A stretch of DNA of 64,000 nt from UBA11475 sp902486425 (GCA_902486425.1 CABTOK010000007.1:62001-126000); one strand, 5' to 3'. Counted from the stretch's first letter, positions 16,466 to 25,643 are shown. Made by a program: numbers and translations. The notes: generated by a model not told the origin, from the sequence alone.

Positions 16466-16487
16466 CGGGCATAAAGTTTTTTGCCCG
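16466..16487 (-). terminator. Possible terminator of ktrA
   Basis: CGGGC/GCCCG hairpin 30 bases after the ktrA stop, with only a short T stretch on the minus strand. Confidence 0.35.
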
Positions 16488-16514
16488 GTCAAAATCGCGT
16501 TTTGTTTTACTTTC

Positions 16515-17165
16515 TTAAATTTTGAAACACTTTGAAAGCGAAGAATATTCTCCGAGAACGAGCAGTGTGATTTTATCGGATAAAACGGTATCGGGAGAGA
16601 CCGAAGCGTTGACTTTTCCGTTTTCTTTTATGGCGATTATGTTTATTCCGAACTTTCTTCTGACGTCGAGTTCTATAATCGTTTTGCCGATCCAGTTATC
16701 GGGAACGGCGACTTCTAATATAGAATATTCGCCGAGATCTATATAATCGAGTACGTGATCGGCGGTATAGCGGATAGCAATCCAGTCGGCAAGTTCTTTT
16801 TCGGGGTAGACGATTTCGTCCGCTCCGTTACGTAAAAGAAGCTGAGCCTGCCCGTCTCTCTCCGCACGTGAAATTACGAGTTTTGCGCCGAGCTGTTTTA
16901 AGAGCCATGTCGTTTCGAGAGAACTCTGAAAGTCTCCGCTTATCGCTATTATGCATACGTCGTAATTACCTATTCCCAGCGACTTCAAAAACGCTTCGTC
17001 GGTGCTGTTTCCGATTATCGCATTGGTTACGTACGGTACGGTTTCATTAACCCTGTCTTCGTTATGGTCTACCGCCATTACGTCGTGTCCGAGTTTGTTG
17101 AGCTTTACGGCGATGTTCTTTCCGAATCTTCCGAGTCCTATTAAAAGAACCGATTTCTTTTTCAT
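16515..17165 (-). CDS. ktrA: Ktr potassium uptake regulatory subunit (TrkA-N/TrkA-C)
   Basis: Cytoplasmic 216-residue gating subunit of a Ktr potassium transporter. Residues 5-130 form an RCK/TrkA-N Rossmann domain (VLLIGLGRFGKNIA, Gly10-x-Gly12-x-x-Gly15) that binds ATP/ADP or NAD. The rest is a TrkA-C domain, which in Bacillus KtrA/KtrC binds cyclic di-AMP. It is 99 bases downstream of ktrB on the same strand and is probably co-transcribed. KtrA and KtrC types cannot be separated here. Confidence 0.9.
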   Translation of the reverse strand: MKKKSVLLIGLGRFGKNIAVKLNKLGHDVMAVDHNEDRVNETVPYVTNAIIGNSTDEAFLKSLGIGNYDVCIIAISGDFQSSLETTWLLKQLGAKLVISRAERDGQAQLLLRNGADEIVYPEKELADWIAIRYTADHVLDYIDLGEYSILEVAVPDNWIGKTIIELDVRRKFGINIIAIKENGKVNASVSPDTVLSDKITLLVLGEYSSLSKCFKI

Positions 17166-17264
17166 TTTTATACCTCTTTTTTTGTTACGGTGAATTTTTT
17201 ATCTGAGTTTTTGTCGCTGAAAATTGTTTTTATATTGTTATCGCTTGCTGTTATATATATAAAA

Positions 17265-18596
17265 TTATCCGACGGTTATTTTTGTTTCGGGATAGCGCGC
17301 CTTGTATGTGTTGCCGTCTCCGCTTACGGCGAATATTATCGTGAGTCCGCCCGTTCTTCCGATGAACATTAAAAGTATAAGTATAAGTTTTGAGACCGCG
17401 CCGAGAGACGGGGTTATGCCGAGCGTGAGACCTACCGTTCCGATTGCCGAAGCCGATTCGAACAGGCAGTCCGAAAGCGGAAGATTTTCGATAAGACTTA
17501 TCGCAAAGCCGGCGAGCAGAAACAGCGCGATGTAAACGGTAAATATCGCCGCTGCGTTTTTGATGGTGGAGTCGGTTATTCTGCGTTTAAATAAAACGGC
17601 GTCGTTCTTTTTGCGGAATACCGAAACCGCCGATGAGAACAAAACCGCGACGGTGGTCATTTTCATTCCGCCGGCGGTCGAGCCGGGCGCTCCGCCGGTC
17701 AGCATCAATAGGATCGTAACCGCGAGACCTACGCCCGAAAACGATCTTAAATCCACAGTATTGAATCCTGCGGTACGCGGAGTTATAGCAGCGAAAAGCG
17801 AAGCTAAAATTCTGTTTTTTATTTCCAGATCCGAAAATTCGGCAAAGAAGAAATAAACCGCAGGTAAAAATATCAAAAATAAAGACGAAACGAGTATTAT
17901 TTTAGACTGGACGGAGTATTTTTTTAAGCTGAATTTGTTTACTACAACGTCCTGCCAGGTCAAAAATCCCAGTCCGCCGATTAAAATGAGAAGGCAAACT
18001 GTAAGATTTACGGTAACATTTCCGGTAAAAGCGGTAAGAGACGAAAACTGCCCCGAATATCCGCCCATAAGGTCGAACCCTGCGTTGCAGAAAGCCGAAA
18101 CCGATGTGAAAAGCGCATACCACAAGCCTTTTATTCCGAAATCTTTTGTAAAAACGAACGATAAAATGATAAAACCGATAAATTCGATTAAAAATATACC
18201 TTTTAATATGAAGCCGGTAAGCTTCACTATGCCGCCTACGCTCTTTGCCGAAACGGACTCCTGCATTGTTTTTCTTTCGAATAGGCTTATCTTACGACCG
18301 GTGAGCAGCGCAAAAGCTACGGATATCGTGATTACGCCCATACCGCCGATCTGAATAAGCAAAAGTATAACGACCTGTCCGAAAGCCGACCAGTGCGTAG
18401 CCGTATCGAATGATACAAGTCCCGTTACGCACGCCGCCGAAGCTGAAGTAAAAAGCGAGTCGATGAACGGTGTAAACGTTCGTGACTTCGAAGAAATCGG
18501 CATAGACAATATAATCGCGCCCGTAAGGATCAGTCCGAAAAATCCGAGAAGAATAACCATAAATGCCGAAGGCTTCTTTCTTTGTTTGTTTTCCAT
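17265..18596 (-). CDS. ktrB: Ktr potassium transporter membrane subunit (TrkH/KtrB)
   Basis: Polytopic membrane protein of about 443 residues with the four M-P-M repeats of the SKT superfamily; pore-loop segments SASAACVTGL, SVSAFCNAGFD, TPRTAGFNTVD and SASAIGTVGLT supply the filter glycines. It conducts K+ (with Na+) under control of KtrA, encoded next. The start is uncertain: the ATG at 18596 is used because the N-terminus MENKQRKKPSAF resembles relatives, but a TTG at 18623 also keeps the frame open, and neither has a well-placed ribosome site. Confidence 0.92.
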   Translation of the reverse strand: MENKQRKKPSAFMVILLGFFGLILTGAIILSMPISSKSRTFTPFIDSLFTSASAACVTGLVSFDTATHWSAFGQVVILLLIQIGGMGVITISVAFALLTGRKISLFERKTMQESVSAKSVGGIVKLTGFILKGIFLIEFIGFIILSFVFTKDFGIKGLWYALFTSVSAFCNAGFDLMGGYSGQFSSLTAFTGNVTVNLTVCLLILIGGLGFLTWQDVVVNKFSLKKYSVQSKIILVSSLFLIFLPAVYFFFAEFSDLEIKNRILASLFAAITPRTAGFNTVDLRSFSGVGLAVTILLMLTGGAPGSTAGGMKMTTVAVLFSSAVSVFRKKNDAVLFKRRITDSTIKNAAAIFTVYIALFLLAGFAISLIENLPLSDCLFESASAIGTVGLTLGITPSLGAVSKLILILLMFIGRTGGLTIIFAVSGDGNTYKARYPETKITVG

Positions 18597-18673
18597 GGCT
18601 AAGTCGAATAAGTTCCTTTTCAAAATTTAATGAAGAGTTTTTAGTAGCTTTATATTGATACAGCTATACCCAA

Positions 18674-18701
18674 ATTATATAACTTTTTTGTAAAAAGTAA
18701 A
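18674..18701 (-). promoter_or_regulatory. Promoter of ktrB-ktrA
   Basis: On the minus strand TTTACT (18701-18696), 16-base spacer, TATAAT (18679-18674). Confidence 0.6.
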
Positions 18702-18808
18702 GCAAATACGATCAAAATAAAAGCCGCCCATGCAAAAACGCGCGTTGTCGAACGTAAAACGCTATAAAAATAACGAAAGTGCGTTAAAAGCGGTATGCTT
18801 TCCGATAC

Positions 18809-18838
18809 TTGACAAAACAGTCTCTGGAATAATATAAT
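18809..18838 (+). promoter_or_regulatory. Promoter of the 470-residue membrane protein gene
   Basis: TTGACA (18809-18814), 18-base spacer, TATAAT (18833-18838): consensus boxes 25 bases before the start codon. Confidence 0.75.
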
Positions 18839-18862
18839 TAAATATACTCAAAAGGAGAATAT

Positions 18863-20275
18863 ATGAAACTAAAAATTATAATCTGCAATTTTATATATCT
18901 TTTAATTAGCGTGGCGGTGATCGTTTCTTACGCGGTTTTTCCGCTCGTGAGCGTTAAGGTCGATATGAATATAACCGCTTCCGCACTCGAAAAAATGCTC
19001 GGCGATCAGGAAGAATTCAAAGACGTCGACATGAACGAAGTCGCAGGCGACGGTATTCCGCTTAAAATAGAGATAAAAACCACTTCTTTGGACGTTCTTG
19101 AGGCTATCGTCACGAAAGACAGCGAAACGTATGTTAAAGAAACGGTTATCGGTAAAAACGTGGATAAAACGGTAAAGGCGATAGAACCGGCGTTAAATCG
19201 GGTTATGAGCGGCGTTGCAAAGTCCGTAGCCAAAACAGAAACGAAAAATCAGGTAAAAAGTTCGCTTAACGATTATCTTCTCCCGGGCGAAGACGCACAG
19301 GAATATATGGATAAGGCGGGACTTGACGACGAATATTTTTCTACCGCGGCTGACGAGTTTTACGACGCGTTTACATCGGACGGCGCGACCGTTGACAGTT
19401 TGTCCGAAGTCGTCGCAAACAAAGTAAACGACGCCATAGAAAAACTTTACGAATCCGATCCGCTTAAATTCTCCGCTTTAAAACTTGCGGGAGTCGATAA
19501 AGAAACGATTAAGACCGAACTCAACGAAAATCTTGATAAATACGGTCTTGTGGATGAAAAAGGAAACATTTTAGACGTTTCGAAGGTTCTTGCAAAACTT
19601 TTAAAATCCGCGCTTTCGGACGGTAATAAAGACGGGAATCAGAACGGAACGACAACAACGAGCAAAAAAGTGTTTGGTACGCTTTCGGCTGCACAGGCTA
19701 TGCAAAAAGATACCGCTTTATATAATTACAGCGGGGAATGTATCGGCGAAATAACGCCGTACGATGGCGAAACAACCGGCGGCGGAGGCTCTGTGGAAAC
19801 GGGAGAAACGGACGGCTCGGTCAACACCGAAGAAGATTTAGCCGAAACGTTAAAAGAAATCATATACGAAAAAATTCCCGAATCGGTTATTCCCGCAGTC
19901 GCTCTTGCGTTTAAGATTTCCGCTTACGCATGCGCGGTGATACTCGGTATATGGGTGCTTTTCGCGGTTCTTCTCGCGTTCAAGAGTTTTTCGGACTACC
20001 CGGGACTTCCCGTTCATATTATATTCGCGATAACGGGAGCGGTACAGTTTATAATGGGCTTAGGATTCACGATACTCGCATTTGCACCGAAAATTCTTAA
20101 TAAAATTCCGCAGGTCGCGGAAGCGATGAATACATTCGGAACGCTTAAAATAGCGGCGTTTTCGTCTACGATAATCGCAATGAGCGCGTTTATATTCATG
20201 TTCTTTTTCGGGTTCTACTATAAACATCTTAAAAACGAATATAAAAGAAGAATGCAAGAGCCCGTCCGCTCGTAA
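18863..20275 (+). CDS. Membrane protein of unknown function with large extracytoplasmic region
   Basis: Not recognised. The 470-residue protein has one N-terminal transmembrane helix (about 5-28), an acidic, mostly helical region of about 310 residues, a Gly/Thr-rich linker near 295-320 (ETTGGGGSVETGETDG), then three transmembrane helices (about 350-375, 385-415, 425-455) and a basic tail. The layout suggests a large domain held outside the membrane between TM1 and TM2. It is a single-gene unit with its own promoter, a good AAAGGAG ribosome site and a terminator. No catalytic motif is visible. Confidence 0.8.
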   Translation: MKLKIIICNFIYLLISVAVIVSYAVFPLVSVKVDMNITASALEKMLGDQEEFKDVDMNEVAGDGIPLKIEIKTTSLDVLEAIVTKDSETYVKETVIGKNVDKTVKAIEPALNRVMSGVAKSVAKTETKNQVKSSLNDYLLPGEDAQEYMDKAGLDDEYFSTAADEFYDAFTSDGATVDSLSEVVANKVNDAIEKLYESDPLKFSALKLAGVDKETIKTELNENLDKYGLVDEKGNILDVSKVLAKLLKSALSDGNKDGNQNGTTTTSKKVFGTLSAAQAMQKDTALYNYSGECIGEITPYDGETTGGGGSVETGETDGSVNTEEDLAETLKEIIYEKIPESVIPAVALAFKISAYACAVILGIWVLFAVLLAFKSFSDYPGLPVHIIFAITGAVQFIMGLGFTILAFAPKILNKIPQVAEAMNTFGTLKIAAFSSTIIAMSAFIFMFFFGFYYKHLKNEYKRRMQEPVRS

Positions 20276-20312
20276 ATAATATGCTATTATAAAAAACTAA
20301 AAATTTGAAGAT

Positions 20313-20346
20313 AAAAAGCTCACGCAAAAAAATGCGGGAGCTTTTT
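20313..20346. terminator. Terminator after the unknown membrane protein
   Basis: AAAAAGCTC/GAGCTTTTT plus an inner CGCA/TGCG after one mismatch. A-tract and T-tract on the two sides allow it to work in both directions, including for the converging flavoprotein gene. Confidence 0.8.
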
Positions 20347-20434
20347 ATTTATTGATTGTTTCCGGTTTTGCCCGATTATGCCGTAGTCGGGAATGTAAGT
20401 TTTGATCAATAATCCGAACCTGAAAACCGTTATT

Positions 20435-22042
20435 TTATACCGAGGCTTTTGCGAGGATTATTTTTGTGACGGGCTTATCGCTTTTTTCAAGGTTTATAAA
20501 CTTCTTTTTGTCTGCTTTGCAAACTCTGTACGCGGCGTGTTTCCCCGAAAACAGAGCTATCGGCAGACCGCCCGGCGGCATAATCCACTGACCGCACATA
20601 ACGAAATTTTTAAGACCTTTTATAACGCCTTTACGCATAAGTCCTTTTGATTTTGCCGTTGTTATAAACGACATGTAAGAGCCTCTGTAAGCGTTCACGT
20701 AGCGTTCGTAAGTGACGGGCGTCGCAACGTCTATAAGAGTGAGTTCGTCGGAATTTAAGCCGTAATATTTTACTATTTCGTTCCCGATAAACTCGCCTAT
20801 ATCTTTTTTGAATGCGGCGTAATCGTCCTTATTTAACGCTTTAAGATTGTCGAATACCTTGTCGCTTGTCGGAACCATAACGGTTATTGCGGAATGTCCG
20901 TCGTTAAGCGTTTCGTCGCGGAAGTGGTTTCTTATCGAAATATGATTTACCGTAAGTCCGAGATTTTTATATGCGTTTATTTCGAAGTTTATTTTTTCGT
21001 CCACGGGGCGGGTTCCGGAATATCTGTACGATAAAAATACGCAGGAGTTAAGCGGATTTGTTTTTCTGTCGTTAAAACGACTTTCATAATATTTATCGTT
21101 TAAGTTTCCTTCCAAAAGATCGTAAAGCGTGTGATGCGCGTCCGCACTCGAAATAACGTAATCGGCAAACACCCTTTCGCCGCCAAAGAGAGCTACGCCC
21201 TTTGCTGTTTTGTTTTCGACTATAACGTTTTTTACGGGCGAATTAAGAACGAGTTTGCCGCCGCCTGATATAAAGCGGTCGCGTATTCTCAGAGCCAAGT
21301 TTTTGGAACCGCCTTCTACAATGCCGGCGTCGTTTTTCGAGAACGTCTGGAAAATGTAAAAAAGAGTGTGAACGTTATAGTTTCCGTCGAGCAGCCTTTT
21401 TACGAGCTCTTTCATAACGGGAGATTTAAACGTTCCTGCAAATTCTTCCGAAGACATCTTTTTATATTTAAGCATGGTAAAAACCATCGGAAGCATCTTC
21501 GAGCCGTACGCTAAAAGTTCGAAAATATTCATGTAATCAACGGGCTTGTCTACCGGAATTTTAACGTGGCGGTATTTGAGAATACATTTAATAAATTTTT
21601 CGATCTGCTTTTTATCTTCGGGAGCTACTCGCAAAAGTTCTGCTTTAAGTTTTTCGGGATCGGTGTATAATGTAACGACTTCGCCGCCGATATCGTATTT
21701 GCAAAAATACTCAGGATCGATGATCTTCGTGTTCTCGTCGAATGCACCGACGTGTTTCCATAGAGGGAACAGTTCGCTTTCTTTATTTGTGCCGACAATC
21801 CAGTGCGCACAACCGTCGATAAAAGTGCCGTCTCTCGTCCAGCCCGTACATTCGCCGCCGGGGATAAAGTGCTTTTCGTATACGGTTACGTCGTATCCGT
21901 TATCCAGCAGATAAATGCCTGCGGCAAGTCCCGATATACCGGCGCCGATTATGACGACTTTCTTTTTAGCTGTTTTGCCCGGCGTTGATTTTCGGGCATT
22001 GCTTTTATTCGGTAAACTTTCCGTCTTGTATGAATTTTTCAT
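20435..22042 (-). CDS. CrtI-like FAD-dependent oxidoreductase
   Basis: The 535-residue flavoprotein has the dinucleotide-binding motif VVIIGAGISGLAAGIYLLD near residue 25, the following EKHFIPGGECTGW, and the C-terminal family motif MPPGGLPIALFSGKHAAYR. This places it in the phytoene desaturase/carotene isomerase (CrtI/CrtISO) group of amine-oxidase-like flavoproteins. No other carotenoid gene is nearby, so the substrate is unknown and may be another polyunsaturated lipid. The ATG at 22042 is used; the longer TTG-initiated frame adds 12 poor residues. It is divergent from the TetR gene at 22506, its likely regulator. Confidence 0.85.
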   Translation of the reverse strand: MKNSYKTESLPNKSNARKSTPGKTAKKKVVIIGAGISGLAAGIYLLDNGYDVTVYEKHFIPGGECTGWTRDGTFIDGCAHWIVGTNKESELFPLWKHVGAFDENTKIIDPEYFCKYDIGGEVVTLYTDPEKLKAELLRVAPEDKKQIEKFIKCILKYRHVKIPVDKPVDYMNIFELLAYGSKMLPMVFTMLKYKKMSSEEFAGTFKSPVMKELVKRLLDGNYNVHTLFYIFQTFSKNDAGIVEGGSKNLALRIRDRFISGGGKLVLNSPVKNVIVENKTAKGVALFGGERVFADYVISSADAHHTLYDLLEGNLNDKYYESRFNDRKTNPLNSCVFLSYRYSGTRPVDEKINFEINAYKNLGLTVNHISIRNHFRDETLNDGHSAITVMVPTSDKVFDNLKALNKDDYAAFKKDIGEFIGNEIVKYYGLNSDELTLIDVATPVTYERYVNAYRGSYMSFITTAKSKGLMRKGVIKGLKNFVMCGQWIMPPGGLPIALFSGKHAAYRVCKADKKKFINLEKSDKPVTKIILAKASV

Positions 22043-22082
22043 ATGTAACTTATTTCCTTTCCGTGAAAATATAAACAAATAT

Positions 22083-22422
22083 GATTATACCACAATGATA
22101 AATTAAAAGATAGCTAAAAAGCAGTCAAGATTAAAGATCGTTAAGTAATGGCGATAAAAACGTTCCCGCATTCGGGATAAATCAAGGGGTATTTTTTTAT
22201 CGTAAATTTTTTGCGAGCCGGAATTTTTGCTTAAAAATAGCCGTTTTTAGCGAAAAAGAACGAAAAAACAACGTCCGTTACGTTAAAAAACGTTCGTTTT
22301 CGGCCGATTTCAAAAAGACTTGTTTTTTATAAAAAATCGGATAAAAATTTTTTATATTAAAAATCATTTGTAAATACTTTGTGATTTTTTATTTACAACG
22401 AATAATATCTTAAAAAAATCAC
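22083..22422. other. Divergent intergenic region between flavoprotein and TetR genes
   Basis: About 340 very AT-rich bases without a gene. On the minus strand a TATAAT lies near 22085-22080 and could serve the flavoprotein gene. ACGTT repeats occur near 22285-22310. Nothing else recognised. Confidence 0.4.
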
Positions 22423-22451
22423 TTGACGGCGAATGCTTGGTTTGTTATAAT
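22423..22451 (+). promoter_or_regulatory. Promoter of the TetR gene
   Basis: TTGACG (22423-22428), exactly 17 bases, TATAAT (22446-22451). The palindrome at 22455-22482 covers the transcription start. Confidence 0.8.
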
Positions 22452-22454
22452 AGA

Positions 22455-22482
22455 GTTACAAATGTAACGCTACGTTTGTTAC
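22455..22482. promoter_or_regulatory. Likely TetR operator (28-bp inverted repeat)
   Basis: GTTACAAATGTAAC is followed directly by GCTACGTTTGTTAC; the two 14-base halves are inverted copies matching at 11 of 14 positions. It overlaps the expected +1 of the tetR promoter, the usual place for autorepression. Confidence 0.65.
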
Positions 22483-22505
22483 TTTTACAAAAGAGAGGTA
22501 TTTTT

Positions 22506-23084
22506 ATGCCCAGAAGTTTTATGTTCACTAAGGAAGAAATAGTCGCCGCCGCCGTTCAGCTCACGAGGGAAAAGGGCATAGATGCGGTATCCGCCAGATC
22601 TTTGGGCGAAAAGTTAGGCGCGTCTTCGAGACCGATATTCAGCTATTTTAAAAGCATGGACGAAGTGAAGGAAGCTATAGCGGAATCTGCTGCCGAAATT
22701 TATAACGGTTATATCGAAACCGAAATAAAGAGCGGCAGATATTCTTCGTACAAGGCTAACTGCATGGCGTATATACGCTTTGCGAAAGAAGAAAAAGAAC
22801 TTTTCAAAATGTTGTTTTTAACGGACACTTCGTCCGGAGACTCTTCGGACGATAGCGACGAAAACGAGATTGAAGAAGTAAAACCGCTTGTGAAAATTTT
22901 ACAGAAGCAGCTTAATTTTTCGAGAGAGAACGCAGAACTTTTCTTTTCGGAAACGTGGGTTACCGTTCACGGCATTGCGGCGATGCTTGCGACCAACGAT
23001 CTCGACTGGACGGACTCATATATATTAAATGTTTTAAACGACGGTTTTACCGGAATAAAATACGGAATCGAAAATCGTCAGTGA
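22506..23084 (+). CDS. TetR/AcrR-family regulator
   Basis: The 192-residue protein has an N-terminal TetR helix-turn-helix (FTKEEIVAAAVQLTREKG, then VSARSLGEKLGASSRPIFSYF) and a helical ligand-binding domain with an acidic Ser/Asp-rich loop around 115-130. The start at 22506 follows AGAGAGGT; the longer upstream frame runs through the promoter and operator and is excluded. Autoregulation is likely from the operator over its promoter, and control of the divergent flavoprotein is likely from position. The ligand is unknown. Confidence 0.88.
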   Translation: MPRSFMFTKEEIVAAAVQLTREKGIDAVSARSLGEKLGASSRPIFSYFKSMDEVKEAIAESAAEIYNGYIETEIKSGRYSSYKANCMAYIRFAKEEKELFKMLFLTDTSSGDSSDDSDENEIEEVKPLVKILQKQLNFSRENAELFFSETWVTVHGIAAMLATNDLDWTDSYILNVLNDGFTGIKYGIENRQ

Positions 23085-23169
23085 CGGTCTTTTGCTTCCG
23101 ACAGAAAAACAGTTCTGGTTCCGGAACGATTTTTGATAGCCGAAACAATGAAAATACAATTTGTTTTTT

Positions 23170-23200
23170 AAGCGGAATTATTGAAACATTCCGCTTTTTT
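23170..23200 (+). terminator. Terminator of the TetR gene
   Basis: Perfect 9-bp stem AAGCGGAAT/ATTCCGCTT with a 9-base loop, followed by T4. Confidence 0.85.
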
Positions 23201-23342
23201 ATTCTAAAAAACTCTTGACTTTATTTTATTTTATGTTAAGCTATATTTGACGTTTGCCGCAGCGCAGGCGATTTGCCGCAAAATTATAGAGATAACGGCG
23301 GCGCAAGATAATCATGTATGTTATCTTGAATTCGGAGGTTTT

Positions 23343-24539
23343 ATGATAAAAAATCAACCCGCAATGGGCTGGAACACCTGGAACACTTTTACAGAAAATA
23401 TTAATGAAGAACTTGTTCTTCAATCTGCCGAAGTAATGGTTAAATCGGGGCTTAAAGACGCCGGTTACGAATATGTCGTTATCGACGATTGCTGGTCGCT
23501 CAGAGAGCGCGATAAAAACGGCAGACTTGTACCCGATCCCGTCAAGTTTCCGCACGGAATGAAATACGTCGCCGATAAAATTCACGCTATGGGACTTAAG
23601 TTCGGCATGTATTCCTGTGCGGGAACGCTTACTTGCGCAGGCTATCCCGGAAGCTTTGATCATGAATTTATCGATGCGGCTACGTTTGCGGAATGGGGGG
23701 TGGATTATCTTAAATACGACTACTGTTTCCGTACGGTGGTTCCGGGATATGTTTCTTACAAAAACATGGCGATGGCTCTCGCTACCTGCGGAAGGGACAT
23801 TCTCTTTTCGGCGTGCAGCTGGGGTGCGGACGACACTAAAGTGTGGATAAAGGAAACAGGAGCGAACAGCTGGAGATCTACGGGGGATATAAACGATAGC
23901 TGGTCTTCGATAAAGTTTATCGCTACGTCGCAGCTTAAGGCTCTCGAATACAACGGGCTGGGATGCTTCAACGATATGGATATGCTTATTTGCGGAATGA
24001 ACGGCGGCGGTACTATCGGAATCAACGACGGTTGTACTTACGATGAATATTTTACTCATTTCGCATTATGGTGTCTGCTGGGTTCGCCGCTTATGATCGG
24101 CTGCGACATCCGTAAAATGGACGAAGCGACTAAAAAATACCTTACAAATAAAGACCTTATCAGAATAAATCAGGATAAAAAGTATTGCCAGCCTTTCTGC
24201 GTAAATCCTAGCGGCGATAAGTACGAAAAGAATTATAAACTTTCGGTAGATAATGCCGAATTTTACTCGAATTACAATACGTCTACGCCGGTTATAGCCA
24301 AGTATCTTGACGACGGAAAAATTGCTATAGGCGCATTCAACTTCACCGACGGTAAAACAGACAGGTGGTGTTCTTCGTTTAATCTTCAGATGGTGGGGCT
24401 TCCCGAAACGACCGGAAAGACGCTTTTATTAAGAGACGTTATTACGGGCGAAACGTTCAAGGCGGTAAACGGACATTTTGAAACGTCTCTCGAACCGCAC
24501 GCTTCCAAAGTATTCATAGCGGAAGTTGTGGATAAATAA
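23343..24539 (+). CDS. Glycoside hydrolase family 27 alpha-galactosidase
   Basis: Retaining alpha-galactosidase (or alpha-N-acetylgalactosaminidase) of 398 residues. Motifs: GWNTWNTF at the N-terminus, YVVIDDCW, nucleophile in YLKYDYC (Asp126), acid/base in RSTGDINDSW (Asp182), DMDMLICG and GSPLMIGCDIR. A C-terminal beta-domain follows. No signal peptide, so it works on imported galactosides. The ATG at 23343 follows GGAGG; the frame extends upstream to 23247 without family residues. A possible promoter (TTGACT at 23214) lies upstream. Downstream it is almost joined to a small zinc-ribbon gene. Confidence 0.93.
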   Translation: MIKNQPAMGWNTWNTFTENINEELVLQSAEVMVKSGLKDAGYEYVVIDDCWSLRERDKNGRLVPDPVKFPHGMKYVADKIHAMGLKFGMYSCAGTLTCAGYPGSFDHEFIDAATFAEWGVDYLKYDYCFRTVVPGYVSYKNMAMALATCGRDILFSACSWGADDTKVWIKETGANSWRSTGDINDSWSSIKFIATSQLKALEYNGLGCFNDMDMLICGMNGGGTIGINDGCTYDEYFTHFALWCLLGSPLMIGCDIRKMDEATKKYLTNKDLIRINQDKKYCQPFCVNPSGDKYEKNYKLSVDNAEFYSNYNTSTPVIAKYLDDGKIAIGAFNFTDGKTDRWCSSFNLQMVGLPETTGKTLLLRDVITGETFKAVNGHFETSLEPHASKVFIAEVVDK

Positions 24540-24540
24540 A

Positions 24541-24735
24541 ATGAACTGCCGTAAATGCGGAAAAGAACTTATTCCGCTCGAAGTATCTCTCACAAAAAAA
24601 CTCATAAACAGGGGAGCGACGTCGTTTTTGTGCAAGTCTTGTCTTGCAAAGGAATTTTCGACAACCGAAAAACATCTTGACGAAATGGCTTCGGAATTCA
24701 AAAAACACGGCTGTCTTCTTTTTATGGACGAATAA
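24541..24735 (+). CDS. Small zinc-ribbon protein
   Basis: A 64-residue protein with two Cys pairs, MNCRKCGKE (Cys3, Cys6) and FLCKSCLAK (Cys31, Cys34), spaced as a single zinc ribbon, followed by a charged helix. Its ATG is one base after the GH27 stop, so it is probably translated from the same mRNA; the ribosome site is weak. Function unknown; similar small four-Cys proteins occur in Clostridia genomes. Confidence 0.7.
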   Translation: MNCRKCGKELIPLEVSLTKKLINRGATSFLCKSCLAKEFSTTEKHLDEMASEFKKHGCLLFMDE

Positions 24736-24764
24736 TAAGTATAAACTCGGCGTTTGCCGAACTG

Positions 24765-24799
24765 AAAAAGCGGAACGAGTTGGTCGCTCCGCTTTTTTT
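24765..24799. terminator. Bidirectional terminator between zinc-ribbon gene and trmO
   Basis: AAAAGCGGA/TCCGCTTTT with an inner CGA/TCG after one mismatch, followed by T7. Confidence 0.8.
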
Positions 24800-24846
24800 G
24801 TTTTTATGATAAAAGCCGAAATATAAATTTATTTTTTATGTTCGGT

Positions 24847-25557
24847 TTATGTTTTCAGACTGAGTTTTTCAATCAAAATTACCGTAAGTTCGTCTTCCTT
24901 TACCTTAAAACCGATAGTAAAGTCTGCGAACGACATTTTATAAATTCTTTCGGGATCGCTTTGGTAAGACGGTCTCGGATCGTCAGCAAGACATTCCGTA
25001 AGAGCTTTCGCTTTTTCTTCCGGAAGCAAAGATTTAAGGTTGTCCGGTATGGTTACGTTAAGACTGTATCGTTGAAACTCATCTGCAAAGCCGCTTATTG
25101 CGTCGCTGTGACAGTCTGAATATTTTATATAAGGCTTAATATCGTAAACGGGTGTGCCGTCCACAAGATCCAGTCCCGAAACTTTTAATTTTACTCCGTC
25201 AGAAAAGTCGACGGAGATAAGCTTGCATGAAGAAAGGCCTATTTTATTCGGTCTGTTAGGCGATCTTGTCGCGAATACGCCCATCCGTTTGTTTCCGCCG
25301 AGTCTCGGCGGCCTCACCGTGGGCGAAAACCCTTCTTCTTTCGTTAACGAAAACCCGAAAACAACCCATAAGTGCGAAAAGTTTTCTATCCCGCAAAATG
25401 CTTCTTTTACGGCGTATTCCTTTTCGAAAACTATTTCGGAGATAACCGAAGGTGCTCTTCCGCTCTGTCTCGGAACGCCGAATTTTTCCTTAAAATCGGA
25501 TTTTACGGTCGCAATTTTCGTTATTACGGTTTTGTTTTCGTCAAAATTTATATTCAT
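24847..25557 (-). CDS. trmO: tRNA (adenine(37)-N6)-methyltransferase TrmO
   Basis: The 236-residue protein has a TsaA/YaeB-type beta-barrel with the diagnostic segments FGVPRQSG, RPPRLGGNKRMGVFATRS, RPNKIGLSS and DGTPVYDIKPY. In E. coli the homologue uses S-adenosylmethionine to methylate N6 of t6A37 in tRNA-Thr. Length matches the E. coli protein (235). It is a single gene, divergent from the Y-family polymerase. Some relatives have other or unknown substrates. Confidence 0.88.
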   Translation of the reverse strand: MNINFDENKTVITKIATVKSDFKEKFGVPRQSGRAPSVISEIVFEKEYAVKEAFCGIENFSHLWVVFGFSLTKEEGFSPTVRPPRLGGNKRMGVFATRSPNRPNKIGLSSCKLISVDFSDGVKLKVSGLDLVDGTPVYDIKPYIKYSDCHSDAISGFADEFQRYSLNVTIPDNLKSLLPEEKAKALTECLADDPRPSYQSDPERIYKMSFADFTIGFKVKEDELTVILIEKLSLKT

Positions 25558-25610
25558 ATCGTAAGTATAATAAATTTTTTGTTAAAATTCAATTATTTTT
25601 TCTTAAAATA

Positions 25611-25643
25611 TGATATAATAAAAATAAAGCAAACAAAAGTTCG
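25611..25643 (+). promoter_or_regulatory. Extended -10 promoter with LexA box
   Basis: TGATATAAT (25611-25619) is an extended -10. CAAACAAAAGTTCG at 25630-25643 matches the Firmicutes LexA consensus CGAAC-N4-GTTCG at all specified positions but one and lies over the transcription start, so LexA would repress the polymerase-yolD pair. Confidence 0.65.

Noticed and set aside
23241..24059. 272-codon minus-strand frame opposite the GH27 gene
   Set aside because: Shadow of the alpha-galactosidase coding strand; no family pattern and no promoter.
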